Source: Actinomycetota bacterium
GTDB lineage: Bacteria > Actinomycetota > Actinomycetes > Propionibacteriales > Nocardioidaceae
Direction of reading: 5' to 3'
Assembly: GCA_009701885.1 (NCBI GenBank)
Contig: WLJH01000010.1
Coordinates: 62,001-126,000 of the forward strand
Length of the DNA: 64,000 nucleotides
The position numbers were made by a program, and so were the translations under genes. The first letter of the stretch is position 1, and the number at the start of each line of letters is the position of its first letter. Positions 53,549-62,575 of the stretch are shown piece by piece. Under the pieces are notes generated by a model. The model had not been told where the DNA came from. It did not search any database and saw only the letters and a list, made by a program, of their open reading frames with translations.

Positions 53549-54671
53549 TTCGTTGCTGACTTGTGAGCGATTTCTGCCAGATGCGCTGCAAATTCAACTT
53601 CTGGGCCTCGCTAGCGAAATTACTTTCCGCATACAACTTTGCGCTTCGAGACATACTCGCGGCTGCTTCGCGGTCTACTGAAACTGACGCAATGGCAGCC
53701 TGAAGAGCTTTCGCGTCATCGTCGGGAATCACGATGGCCGCCTCTGCTTCTCGCAACGAGGACGCCAATGCAGCCGATTCTGGAACTATCGCGACCTTTC
53801 CCATAGCCAACGCTAAAGCCAACACATTACCCCACGGCTCATCTTGCGACGTCAGCACAAACACATCGGCTCGACTCAGACAGCCCTCGACTTCATCTGC
53901 GGCAACGGCCCCAAGGTATTCGACTTCATCGCATAGGAGCACCCGAGGCAAGTCACCCCCATCCGGTCCGATGACTAAGTACCTCCTGTCGGCATCTGCA
54001 GCTCGATCAAGACTTGCCGCTTCCAGGAAGACTCTCACTCTCTTGCGGGGAGCGAGTCTCGCGATCCAAACAATCTCGTGCACCCCATCCCGTCGTGGCG
54101 GCCACATTCGGCCACTTAGTAATACAGGATTACCAAGAACGACCATGTTGCTGTGACTTCCATGGCCCAGCCAAGCAATCAGCCGCGCTCTTTCCGATGA
54201 GGTTAAGCACACAACGATTGAACTACGGCGCACCAAGGGGCGCACGACCAGGCGATCGAAAACTCTGTGGGCCGGTGACGTTCGACTGGTCAACATTCCG
54301 TGAGGCTGGCAGACCAACGGGCGCCGCCGGATAAGGGCAATCAGGGCAGCGACCAAGGGAACAAGTTCCCGAGCGAACGAAACATGGACAATAGTTGCGC
54401 TGTCATGCGTTTCCCGCCACAAAAGTCGAACAAGCTTGACAGAAACCAGTCCCGACACCCCTAGACCCGGAAGTAATGGACTAACGGGGGTCAAGGCACC
54501 GGGAACACCTTCAGGCAGCGCAACTTCATCATGACTCAACCGACCGGCAACCAGACGCGCCTGGCAGCCGTCCACTGCGTTTCCGAGGACTACCTGCCGG
54601 CACGCGGTGTCGTAGGGGCCCCCGTAAGCCCCCGAGCTACTCGCGAGCGTCACCACTCTTAACACTCTCAC
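53538..54671 (-). CDS. GT4-type glycosyltransferase, second active-site Glu replaced
   Basis: A 377-residue GT-B protein. N-terminal VLRVVTLASSSGAYGGP, a donor-binding half with EIVWIARLAPRKRV and the end-loop DEPWGNVLALALAMG. In GT4 enzymes the loop follows E-x7-E; here the first Glu is present and the second is Leu, so catalysis or donor binding may differ. Translated with the polymerase gene (11-nt overlap). Sugar specificity unknown. Confidence 0.8.
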   Translation of the reverse strand: MRVLRVVTLASSSGAYGGPYDTACRQVVLGNAVDGCQARLVAGRLSHDEVALPEGVPGALTPVSPLLPGLGVSGLVSVKLVRLLWRETHDSATIVHVSFARELVPLVAALIALIRRRPLVCQPHGMLTSRTSPAHRVFDRLVVRPLVRRSSIVVCLTSSERARLIAWLGHGSHSNMVVLGNPVLLSGRMWPPRRDGVHEIVWIARLAPRKRVRVFLEAASLDRAADADRRYLVIGPDGGDLPRVLLCDEVEYLGAVAADEVEGCLSRADVFVLTSQDEPWGNVLALALAMGKVAIVPESAALASSLREAEAAIVIPDDDAKALQAAIASVSVDREAAASMSRSAKLYAESNFASEAQKLNLQRIWQKSLTSQQRNGG

Positions 54672-54749
54672 AGAGCCGCCTCAGACGTGTAGTGTTCTTC
54701 TGCGAACATCATAGAAGGATGATCACCGCTACGCAAAGGGAGTCGAGCT

Positions 54750-55769
54750 ATTCGCATCGCTCTGTTAACACATTCGTTCTGGCCAGCAGTGGGCGGCATC
54801 GAAGTTGCCTCTGCAACTCTCGCGGAGCAGTACGTTGAAAAGGGTCACGACGTAACAGTCATTTCATCGACGCCAAACGTTTCTCCGAAACACAATTTCC
54901 CTTTCGAGGTGGTTTGGCACCCGTCGCCGCTTGAATTGGTCAGGCTCGTCTTAGGGCACGACGTAGTACATCAATACAATCCTTCACTCCGCACTTTATG
55001 GGCACCCATGGTATGTCAGCGTCCCGTAGTGTGCACCGTGGCAACTTGGGTGCGGGATAGCAGCGGCCGGAGACGTTTACGGGACAGCGTTAAGTTGCGC
55101 GCTCTTTCTCGATGCAACACTGTTGCGATAAGCAATGCAGTGGCAGACCATCTCGGCCAAAACGATATTCCAGTTATCTATCCGAGTTTTCGAGCGGGTC
55201 AATTCCCCAACGTCCCTTCCTCACCTGAGCGCAGTCCCTCGATAGTGTTTGTCGGCAGGCTGGTGGCAGACAAAGGTGTATCTGACCTCTTAAGCGCCCT
55301 GTCGCTCCTCCCTGAGGGTCGCAGCATACCTGTTTCAATCATTGGCGATGGGCCTGAGGCAGAGGCCTTGAAAGGTCAAACATTACACCTGGGCCTTGAA
55401 AACGTTTCTTTCTTGGGCGCAATTCACGAACCTCATCGGTTGATGTCCATCATGGCTCAACATTCTGTCATGGCAATTCCCTCTAAATGGAATGAGCCTT
55501 TCGGAATTGTCGGCCTGGAGGCACTCCGAGCTGGTTGTGTTCCCGTTATTTCTAGCGAGGGTGGACTGTCCGAGGCGGTTGGCGACTTTGGAATACCCTT
55601 TTCGAATGGAAGCATAGAGCAACTTTGCACTTCTCTAGAAGCGGCATTGTCGGTTCCGCCACCGGACCCAGCCGCTATTGCCCTTCACCTCGAGCAATTT
55701 ACGCCTGAGAGAGAAGCTAATGCGTATCTCAATATAATGGCAGCGTTAATTGGCAGGAATGAGAGTTAG
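54750..55769 (+). CDS. GT4-type glycosyltransferase with apparent ATT start
   Basis: A 339-residue GT-B glycosyltransferase. The usual N-terminus (RIALLTHSFWPAVGGIEVAS) begins only if translation starts at ATT 54750; an in-frame stop lies at 54720-54722 and there is no ATG or GTG between it and the GTG at 54789. A good RBS (AAGGGAG, 54736-54742) lies 7 nt before the ATT. Starting at 54789 would cut off the first strand and glycine loop. The donor site shows FVGRLVADKG and EPFGIVGLEAL with both Glu residues. AT-rich codons. Confidence 0.85.
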   Translation: MRIALLTHSFWPAVGGIEVASATLAEQYVEKGHDVTVISSTPNVSPKHNFPFEVVWHPSPLELVRLVLGHDVVHQYNPSLRTLWAPMVCQRPVVCTVATWVRDSSGRRRLRDSVKLRALSRCNTVAISNAVADHLGQNDIPVIYPSFRAGQFPNVPSSPERSPSIVFVGRLVADKGVSDLLSALSLLPEGRSIPVSIIGDGPEAEALKGQTLHLGLENVSFLGAIHEPHRLMSIMAQHSVMAIPSKWNEPFGIVGLEALRAGCVPVISSEGGLSEAVGDFGIPFSNGSIEQLCTSLEAALSVPPPDPAAIALHLEQFTPEREANAYLNIMAALIGRNES

Positions 55770-56471
55770 ATGACTGCATCTGTGACAACGACAAGCTTAT
55801 CAATCTACCTTATTACAGTTGACCCGAACTCTAAGCGTGCCAGGTCTAGCGTTCGTCATCTCAAGCGGCGCGGCTTCTCGGTGGTCCTCGTTTCGGCTGT
55901 TACCCCGGACCGTGAGCCGCAACCCCCTTCGCGTTACATGTCTGCAGGCGAAAAGTGTCTTGTTGCAACGTGGCGGGAGCTTGCGACTTCCCTTCAAGAA
56001 GCGCAGGGGTGGTTGCTCGTCGGCGAAGATGATTTGAGGCTATTTTGGCGTGCACGGCCCCTCATCGAACAGATTCTTGATTCAGATCTGAAAACAGCGG
56101 CGGCAATTCAGCTGGGCTATGAATGTGCCGCCTCTTGGTTAGAACGCGGTTCCCCAGCTTGGAATCTTCGACGCCGCATTCTCTCGAGGGACACCGTCCC
56201 CTCTTGGGCCTTTAGATTTGGTTGGTCGCGCGGGAATCATCTTGTTCGGGAGGGCGGTAAGTTGCAGACGCACCTTGTAGCCGTTAATGCGGCCGAGTTC
56301 ACAGCACTTATCGATGAGATCGAAGCGACCGATCGTCCACTGGACCATGCACTCGTGTCTATCAGTAAGGCTACGCCTGGACGAGTTTTGCACGCAGCCA
56401 CCTCGTTAGGCTTCCAAGCACGAGCTGCGAGCGCACTTGAAGGCACGCGCGCGCCCATCCGAAGAGATTAG
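55770..56471 (+). CDS. GT25-like glycosyltransferase
   Basis: A 233-residue protein resembling the GT25 (LPS/procollagen galactosyltransferase) fold: an early IYLITVDPNSKRARSS, an EDD site (LLVGEDDLRLFW), and a final HALVSIS. The ATG directly follows the preceding stop, so it is coupled to the GT4 gene. AT-rich codons. Its end overlaps the converging flippase gene by 4 nt. Confidence 0.65.
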   Translation: MTASVTTTSLSIYLITVDPNSKRARSSVRHLKRRGFSVVLVSAVTPDREPQPPSRYMSAGEKCLVATWRELATSLQEAQGWLLVGEDDLRLFWRARPLIEQILDSDLKTAAAIQLGYECAASWLERGSPAWNLRRRILSRDTVPSWAFRFGWSRGNHLVREGGKLQTHLVAVNAAEFTALIDEIEATDRPLDHALVSISKATPGRVLHAATSLGFQARAASALEGTRAPIRRD

Positions 56472-57709
56472 TGCTTGGCCGTCCTCAGCTCGGCGGCATA
56501 GACAAGCAATTGGACGGCTAGACGAACAGACATCAGGGCAATCATGAGGTGCAGAGGATCAATGACGTTATCGTAGTTTAGCCAAAGAGTCGAGCTTACA
56601 ATTACACCCAAGCTTATCGGCACCTCTAGCCAAGCAGATCGAACGTGACCTCTCGCCGCATTACACGACGCGAGGGATTCCGCAAGAGTCATGAGTCCGA
56701 ACGCTACCGACCACGTCGGAAGAACCTCCCGGAGATGGCTGTATTGACTTCCAAGCATGAGCAGGAAGATCTCGGGCCAGAGCAGTGTGACAAGAAGGAA
56801 CGATGTTGCAATTGCGATGACAGCTAAAGCTACGAGCACGAAGAGCCGTCCCACTTCGTGCTGCTCTGCTCTCGCAATGAGCGGCATGACTGTCACAGAC
56901 ACGGCACTAATAACCACAGCGTATGCGATTGCAAATCGATTCAGGGCTCCCAAATCGGCAACAGCGCCAGCCGCGCCGGCTAAACCTAGCGTCACCACGC
57001 CAATCTGGGACTGAAACCCAAGATACAGTGATGACGGCAATAGTTTGCGCTGCTTCTGTGATACCTCTCGTCGCTGGCTGTCAGACCAAACATCGTTGGA
57101 ATTACCAACTAGTTTACGGAGAACCCCGTTTTGCGTCGCCCTAGAAGCCATAAAGCCGGTAACGTTCACAAGGACGAAGATGGCCGCGAAACCTACTTTG
57201 CCAACTGCTAAGCAAGAGGCCAGAACCACTCTCGTTAGAGAAGTGAAATAGAGTCCCCTGTAGATCGCAGCTCTATCTGCCTTCATGATGCACACCTGCG
57301 AAGCCGAATTTGCGCTCGCGTTGGCTAGGACCAATAAGGGAGTTAGCACTAACGAGATTGCCACGGCCGATAGCGAGCCTAATGTGGACCAAGCGATCGC
57401 CGCCGTGATGGGAGCTGAGAGAATTGCAGCGATGACGCAGTTCTTGCGTTGCCACGAGATCAGGCTACGTATGAAACGCGCCGCATCTCTGCCGTCGAGG
57501 CGCCCTCCGATTCCGAAAAGAGAGGCGACGAAGCCACTATTGGCAGCGACAAATATGGATGCGGCCAAGCTAACGATTAGCGTATATAGGACGAACTCTT
57601 GAACGGGCATACTACGGACGGCGATAATTCCCACGGCAGCAGACAGAATTTGAGCACCGCCTTGGGCGCTCACGGTGAACAGCGTCTTGTGGAAACTCTT
57701 GCACTTCAT
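56468..57709 (-). CDS. Wzx-type polysaccharide flippase (MOP superfamily)
   Basis: A 413-residue protein with 12 or so membrane helices and short loops, the pattern of Wzx. It would move the lipid-linked repeat unit to the outer face. Starts one base into the preceding glycosyltransferase's stop region (TGATG), so translation is coupled. AT-rich codons. Confidence 0.78.
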   Translation of the reverse strand: MKCKSFHKTLFTVSAQGGAQILSAAVGIIAVRSMPVQEFVLYTLIVSLAASIFVAANSGFVASLFGIGGRLDGRDAARFIRSLISWQRKNCVIAAILSAPITAAIAWSTLGSLSAVAISLVLTPLLVLANASANSASQVCIMKADRAAIYRGLYFTSLTRVVLASCLAVGKVGFAAIFVLVNVTGFMASRATQNGVLRKLVGNSNDVWSDSQRREVSQKQRKLLPSSLYLGFQSQIGVVTLGLAGAAGAVADLGALNRFAIAYAVVISAVSVTVMPLIARAEQHEVGRLFVLVALAVIAIATSFLLVTLLWPEIFLLMLGSQYSHLREVLPTWSVAFGLMTLAESLASCNAARGHVRSAWLEVPISLGVIVSSTLWLNYDNVIDPLHLMIALMSVRLAVQLLVYAAELRTAKH

Positions 57710-58872
57710 CAGTTTGCAGCTATCAAGGCGATGAGAGATTCCGCTTGTCCGCGCAGACTGAACTCCGTGCCTACCCGATGATAAGCCGCCTCGACCCTAG
57801 AGGTCCAGATGGGGTCACACAACTCAAGGCTAAGAAGTGAGTCCGCGACTTGTGATGGACTAATGCGTCCATAGCCAGCTCCAGTAGACGTATCGACGAA
57901 CTCCGATATCCCCGTGACGAGACCGGCGATTATGGGTGTCTTGAGAGCCGCAGCCTCGAGAATAGCGACTGGAAGTCCGTCTGCGTCGCCATCCGGAGAT
58001 TCCTTGCACGCCAACACAAGCGCTCTAGACTCGCGTAATAGTTGCAAGACCTGGTTGTGGTTTAGGGATCCCAAAAACTGAACCTGACCTTCCGAGTCCA
58101 GTTCTCGCGACAGATCTTTCAGTCTTGCTAGTTCCGGTCCATCGCCAACGATTTTTAGGATCCATCTGTCGCCCGGATGAGTTATTTGTGCATTTCGCAG
58201 CGCTATCCCTCGGATTGCGGTGTCGTGGCCCTTTTTGGGCACTAGTCGACCTAACGACATGGCGACGGGACCGCGGTCGTAGTAGTCTGCACCGCTGCGC
58301 TCTGGAATATGTACCCCGCAACGCACCAGGCCGGCTACATGTATGCCCCTTTCTGTAAGGAGCTTCCTGTTGTAGTCCGTCACTGTACCTACCGTGGCGT
58401 TACGTAATCGTGCACGTAATGCGCGGTCAGTTGAGAGATATATGTCCGCGGCATGAGTTGTAACGGAACGAGAGCAGCCAATGCATTGTCTGATCAACTC
58501 AGCTGTGCCGGCAGCACGTACGGCGAAGTGAGTGTGGATGTGATCCACCCGAGGTTGAGTTTCGAGCCATTCCATCACCGCGGGGACGCTCAAGCTCCAG
58601 GGAAATCCGTAATGTCCTAAACGTAGCGCCGCACCCGCAAATCGGATGTACGCTCGCGCGTCCCTAAGCAGGAAGCGCGCATGGGCGATAAGGAGGCGGC
58701 GCAGTGACAGCGTCGCTAGTGCAAGATCAGGATACGGCGGGCTCCGACGTTTGCCTCCGCGTGACGCGATGACCGTGACCCTATGACCGAGACGACGTAG
58801 CTCCTCGATCTCGTTTGACACAAACGTCTGAGAGACTACGGGAAATTCGTTTAGTACGTATAGAATATGCAC
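57709..58872 (-). CDS. GT4-type glycosyltransferase
   Basis: A 387-residue GT-B enzyme close to the colanic-acid WcaL/ExoL kind: MHILYVLNEFPVVSQTFVSNEIEELRRLGH, THAADIYL, AMSLGRLVPKKGHD and DGLPVAILEAA, where Asp stands at the first position of the usual Glu pair. AT-rich codons. Overlaps the flippase gene. Confidence 0.85.
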   Translation of the reverse strand: MHILYVLNEFPVVSQTFVSNEIEELRRLGHRVTVIASRGGKRRSPPYPDLALATLSLRRLLIAHARFLLRDARAYIRFAGAALRLGHYGFPWSLSVPAVMEWLETQPRVDHIHTHFAVRAAGTAELIRQCIGCSRSVTTHAADIYLSTDRALRARLRNATVGTVTDYNRKLLTERGIHVAGLVRCGVHIPERSGADYYDRGPVAMSLGRLVPKKGHDTAIRGIALRNAQITHPGDRWILKIVGDGPELARLKDLSRELDSEGQVQFLGSLNHNQVLQLLRESRALVLACKESPDGDADGLPVAILEAAALKTPIIAGLVTGISEFVDTSTGAGYGRISPSQVADSLLSLELCDPIWTSRVEAAYHRVGTEFSLRGQAESLIALIAAN

Positions 58873-58875
58873 GGA

Positions 58876-60072
58876 CTATATCCCATTGCAAAGGAGTGCA
58901 TCGTATTGTTTTTCGATGTTGTCGACGCTAGCCCAAGTCATCAGCCCATCGAGTGCCGTGCGTCCACTTATGTGCTTGTTTTCGGAGCACGCTTCTTGTT
59001 GAGAGACGATGACGTCCGCTAGATGGTGTGGATCCATTCGGGCAATCGTCGACCGCAACCGGGGGTCTATCCGGTCAGCTACACCTGAAGTGGAGGCTAC
59101 GACGAGATGCATCCCGTACGAGGCGGCTTCGATAATGGCTAGACCAAATGATTCCACCGAAGGCATCACGAAGATGGAATGAGTTGAGTAGAGCGCGTTT
59201 AAGCGATCGCGGCTTGCCAAGCCCACGTAGTTGACCCTTGGCTCGCGAACCAACAACTCGCGCACGACTGTAGTGGCGGGCCCAGCGACCGTAAGTGTGT
59301 ATTGCCGAGGAAGCAGGCGCAACGCAGCCAACAGGACGTCCGCGCCCTTGTCTACGTTGACCCGTCCAACAAACAGGAGGCGGTGCGGGTCCACGTGCGT
59401 CACAGAAGCACGCGCGGGCACGCAAACGGGCAGAGGGATTGTTACAACTTTATGTGGTTGTCTGATCGCCTCCGCAATCGACACTCTCGCAACTTCTGAG
59501 TAAGTAACGACAATGTCTGCCTCAGCATATTCAATGTCGAGCATGTCCCTGATCGGGTCGAGATACGGCTCTACGGGAAATCCCGCGAACACTGGGCGGG
59601 GATTCTCAAACACGCGATGGTGTAGGTTCCGCCGTTCCATCACTGCGATCTGTGACGAGCGCCTTCGAGCAATTAGCGTCTTGTGTCCCAAGCCTTCAAC
59701 AAATTGAAAGTAATCAGTTTTCGCAGCATACTTAGCAACCTTCGTTGCACTCAGTTCAGTCGTCGAACGCGGGTCCGGAACCCATCTGCTTGCGGACGGC
59801 AATCTGTTGGCGATTGGGTGAGCAAACTGCTGCATTCCGAGGAAGTGGGTTTTCGTGCCGCGTCCGACCGCTGGTTGAGTACGTTTTTGAGCCAGATCAC
59901 GGAGGGTTCCAGGTAACACTGGAGAGGTCGAAATCCAAGTGGGCACGGCGATCGGCCTGAGCAAATCGACGGTATTGAATCTAGACTCGAGAGCACTGAT
60001 AACGTGCTGTGAATGCATGACATTGGTTGCGTAAACCGCACTACCAAAATGTGACTGGGAGCGCTGTTCCAT
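58876..60072 (-). CDS. GT4-type glycosyltransferase
   Basis: A 398-residue GT-B enzyme: HRLLFVGRVNVDKGADVLLAA in the donor half and SVESFGLAIIEAASYG with both Glu residues. The N-terminal half is less conserved. AT-rich codons. First gene of the minus-strand set (followed by the glycosyltransferase at 57709-58872 and the flippase); 126 nt separate it from cysN. Confidence 0.82.
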   Translation of the reverse strand: MEQRSQSHFGSAVYATNVMHSQHVISALESRFNTVDLLRPIAVPTWISTSPVLPGTLRDLAQKRTQPAVGRGTKTHFLGMQQFAHPIANRLPSASRWVPDPRSTTELSATKVAKYAAKTDYFQFVEGLGHKTLIARRRSSQIAVMERRNLHHRVFENPRPVFAGFPVEPYLDPIRDMLDIEYAEADIVVTYSEVARVSIAEAIRQPHKVVTIPLPVCVPARASVTHVDPHRLLFVGRVNVDKGADVLLAALRLLPRQYTLTVAGPATTVVRELLVREPRVNYVGLASRDRLNALYSTHSIFVMPSVESFGLAIIEAASYGMHLVVASTSGVADRIDPRLRSTIARMDPHHLADVIVSQQEACSENKHISGRTALDGLMTWASVDNIEKQYDALLCNGI

Positions 60073-60198
60073 AACTCACCACTCTACCTCAGCCGGATGG
60101 CTTGCTTAGCCAGTCGGGGCCAATGATTTCGTAGATTTGTCAAGAATCAGGAACCCTGTCCGATCTTGAACTTCGCGTGCCAGACTATTCTTGCGCGA

Positions 60199-61491
60199 TC
60201 AGGAGTTCATCATTCCTGCACCTACGGTGACGCCGGTGGCCTCGTCGATGAGAATGAAGCTGCCGGTCGCGCGATTTTTCGAGTATGCATCGCACAACAG
60301 CGGCACCGTGGTGCGGAGTTGAACCCGACCGATCTCGTTCAGACCGAGCTCGCCGGCCTCTTGGTCGCGGTGCAGGGTGTTGATGTCCAGGCGGTACTGG
60401 ATGTCCTTCACAAGGGCGCGCGCAGTCCGCGTCGTGTGCTTGATGGCGAGCTTCTGGCGTGGCTTCAGCGGAGCGTTGGTCATCCAGCAGACCATCGCGT
60501 CGATGTCCTGGCTGGGGGCCGGCGCGTTCTTGACGCGGGCTATCATGTCGCCGCGGGACACATCAACGTCGTCCTCGAGGCTGACCGTGACCGACATCGG
60601 CGGGAATGCCTCGGGGATCTCGCGGTCGAAGATCTCGATCTTGGAGATCCTCGACGTCATGCCGGACGGCAGGACGACGACCTCGTCACCGGGCTTGAGG
60701 ACGCCGCCAGCGACCTGACCCGCGTAGCCGCGGTAGTCGTGGAACTCGTCGGACTTGGGGCGGACGACGTACTGCACGGGGAAGCGCGCGTCGATGAGGT
60801 CGCGGTCGGAGGCGACGTGCACGTGCTCGAGGTGGTGCATGAGCGTGGGACCGGAGTACCAGGGCATGTTCTCGGAGCGGTTGACCACGTTGTCGCCCTG
60901 GAGCGCCGAGATCGGGATGACCTCGAGGTCCGGGATCGAGAGCTTCGTGGCGAACTGGGTGAACTCGTCGTGGATCTTCTCGTAGATCTTCTCGTCGAAG
61001 TCGACGAGGTCCATCTTGTTCACCGCGAGCACGAGGTGCGGGACGCGCAGCAGCGAGAGGATCACCGCGTGCCGGCGGGACTGCTCTGTGAGCCCCTGGC
61101 GGGCGTCGACCAGGACGAGACCCAGGTCGGCGGTCGAGGCACCCGTGACCATGTTGCGGGTGTACTGCACGTGGCCCGGGGTGTCCGCGATGATGAACTT
61201 GCGGGTCGGGGTCGCGAAGTAGCGGTACGCCACGTCGATGGTGATGCCCTGCTCGCGCTCCGAACGGAGACCGTCGGTCAGCAGAGCGAGGTCGGTGTAG
61301 TCGTAACCCTTGCCCTTGGAGGTCGCCTCGACGGCCTCGAGCTGATCCTCGAAGATCGACTTGGAGTCGAGCAGGAGGCGACCGATGAGGGTGGACTTGC
61401 CGTCGTCGACCGAGCCGGCCGTGGCGAATCGGAGCAGGTCCATGTTGGTGGTGACGTTCTCGACGACGTCGGCGGCGTTCTCGGTGGCCAT
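60199..61491 (-). CDS. cysN: sulfate adenylyltransferase subunit 1 (CysN)
   Basis: A 430-residue GTPase that drives adenylation of sulfate with CysD to make APS. G1 GSVDDGKSTLIGRLL, G3 DTPGHVQYTRNM, G4 NKMD; EF-Tu-like domains follow. No fused APS-kinase (CysC) domain. It overlaps cysD by 1 nt. The last 130 bases are less GC-rich than the rest, near the edge of the AT-rich block. Confidence 0.94.
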   Translation of the reverse strand: MATENAADVVENVTTNMDLLRFATAGSVDDGKSTLIGRLLLDSKSIFEDQLEAVEATSKGKGYDYTDLALLTDGLRSEREQGITIDVAYRYFATPTRKFIIADTPGHVQYTRNMVTGASTADLGLVLVDARQGLTEQSRRHAVILSLLRVPHLVLAVNKMDLVDFDEKIYEKIHDEFTQFATKLSIPDLEVIPISALQGDNVVNRSENMPWYSGPTLMHHLEHVHVASDRDLIDARFPVQYVVRPKSDEFHDYRGYAGQVAGGVLKPGDEVVVLPSGMTSRISKIEIFDREIPEAFPPMSVTVSLEDDVDVSRGDMIARVKNAPAPSQDIDAMVCWMTNAPLKPRQKLAIKHTTRTARALVKDIQYRLDINTLHRDQEAGELGLNEIGRVQLRTTVPLLCDAYSKNRATGSFILIDEATGVTVGAGMMNS

Positions 61492-62405
61492 CAGAAGTAG
61501 CCCTCCTTCTTGCGGTCCTCCATGGCGGCCTCGGAGAACTTGTCGTCCCCGCGGGTGGCGCCACGCTCGGTGACGCGGGCGACGGCGATCTCCTCGATGA
61601 TCTCCTCGACCGTGCTGGCCGTGGACTCCACGCAGCCGGTCAGGGTGATGTCACCGCAGGTGCGGAAGCGGACGGTGCGCTCCTCAGCGACCTCGCCGTC
61701 CTTCATCGGGTTGAGAGGGGTCTCGGTCATCAGCATCCCGCCGCGCTCGAAGACCCGGCGCTGGTGGGAGAAGTAGATCGAGGGGATCTCGATGCCCTCG
61801 CGGGCGATGTAGGACCACACGTCGAGCTCGGTCCAGTTCGAGATCGGGAAGATGCGCATGTGCTCGCCCTCGTGGAGCCGGCCGTTGTAGAGGCTCCACA
61901 GCTCGGGACGCTGGTTCTTGGGGTCCCACTGGCCGAACTCGTCGCGGTGGGAGTAGACGCGCTCCTTGGCGCGGGCCTTCTCCTCGTCGCGTCGGCCACC
62001 ACCGAAGGCGGCGGTGAAGCCGTTCTCCTCGATCGCATTGAGCAGCGTGCCGATCTGGAGGCGGTTGCGGCTGGTCTTGCCGTCGTCGACCACGATGCCG
62101 TTGGCGATCGCGTCGTCGATGCTGGCGACCACGAGCTGGACGCCGAGGCGGTTGACCCAGTTGTCACGGGTCTCCAGCACCTCGGGGAAGTCCAGGCCGG
62201 TGTCGACCTGCAGCACAGGGAAAGGGATCTTCGCCGGGTAGAAGGCCTTCTCCGCCAGGCGCAGCATCACGATGGAGTCCTTGCCGCCGCTGAACATCAG
62301 CACCGGCTTCTCGAACTCCGCCGCGACCTCGCGGAAGATGTGGATCGACTCCGCCTCCAGCTGGTCGAGCTGACTCAGCCGGTAGTCGGCGTGGGTGTCG
62401 GGCAT
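61491..62405 (-). CDS. cysD: sulfate adenylyltransferase subunit 2 (CysD)
   Basis: A 304-residue PP-loop ATP pyrophosphatase, the catalytic subunit: MFSGGKDSIVMLRLAEKA, GGGRRDEEKARAKERVYS, FPISNWTELDVWSYI. Full length. Start ATG 62405 with RBS GAGAGG. Forms an operon with cysN, divergent from ugd. Confidence 0.95.
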   Translation of the reverse strand: MPDTHADYRLSQLDQLEAESIHIFREVAAEFEKPVLMFSGGKDSIVMLRLAEKAFYPAKIPFPVLQVDTGLDFPEVLETRDNWVNRLGVQLVVASIDDAIANGIVVDDGKTSRNRLQIGTLLNAIEENGFTAAFGGGRRDEEKARAKERVYSHRDEFGQWDPKNQRPELWSLYNGRLHEGEHMRIFPISNWTELDVWSYIAREGIEIPSIYFSHQRRVFERGGMLMTETPLNPMKDGEVAEERTVRFRTCGDITLTGCVESTASTVEEIIEEIAVARVTERGATRGDDKFSEAAMEDRKKEGYF

Positions 62406-62439
62406 GCGAAAAGGACCTCTCCTCGGGTGAGCAGCCCTC

Positions 62440-62445
62440 ATCGTA
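62440..62445 (-). promoter_or_regulatory. -10 hexamer TACGAT of cysDN
   Basis: Minus strand, 34 nt before the cysD ATG, with the RBS between. Confidence 0.4.
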
Positions 62446-62562
62446 GTCACGAGCCGCCTCCTGTCATGTCGGCGCACGCCTGGCGAGTGACGGATCCGAC
62501 GGTCTGCGGGCCTTCTCCGCCTGGAAGTGACGACATCGACAGCCGACGAGCAGCGACAGCCG

Positions 62563-62568
62563 TAGGGT
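62563..62568 (+). promoter_or_regulatory. -10 hexamer TAGGGT of ugd
   Basis: TAGGGT-N7-GTG. Confidence 0.55.
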
Positions 62569-62575
62569 TCGACCG

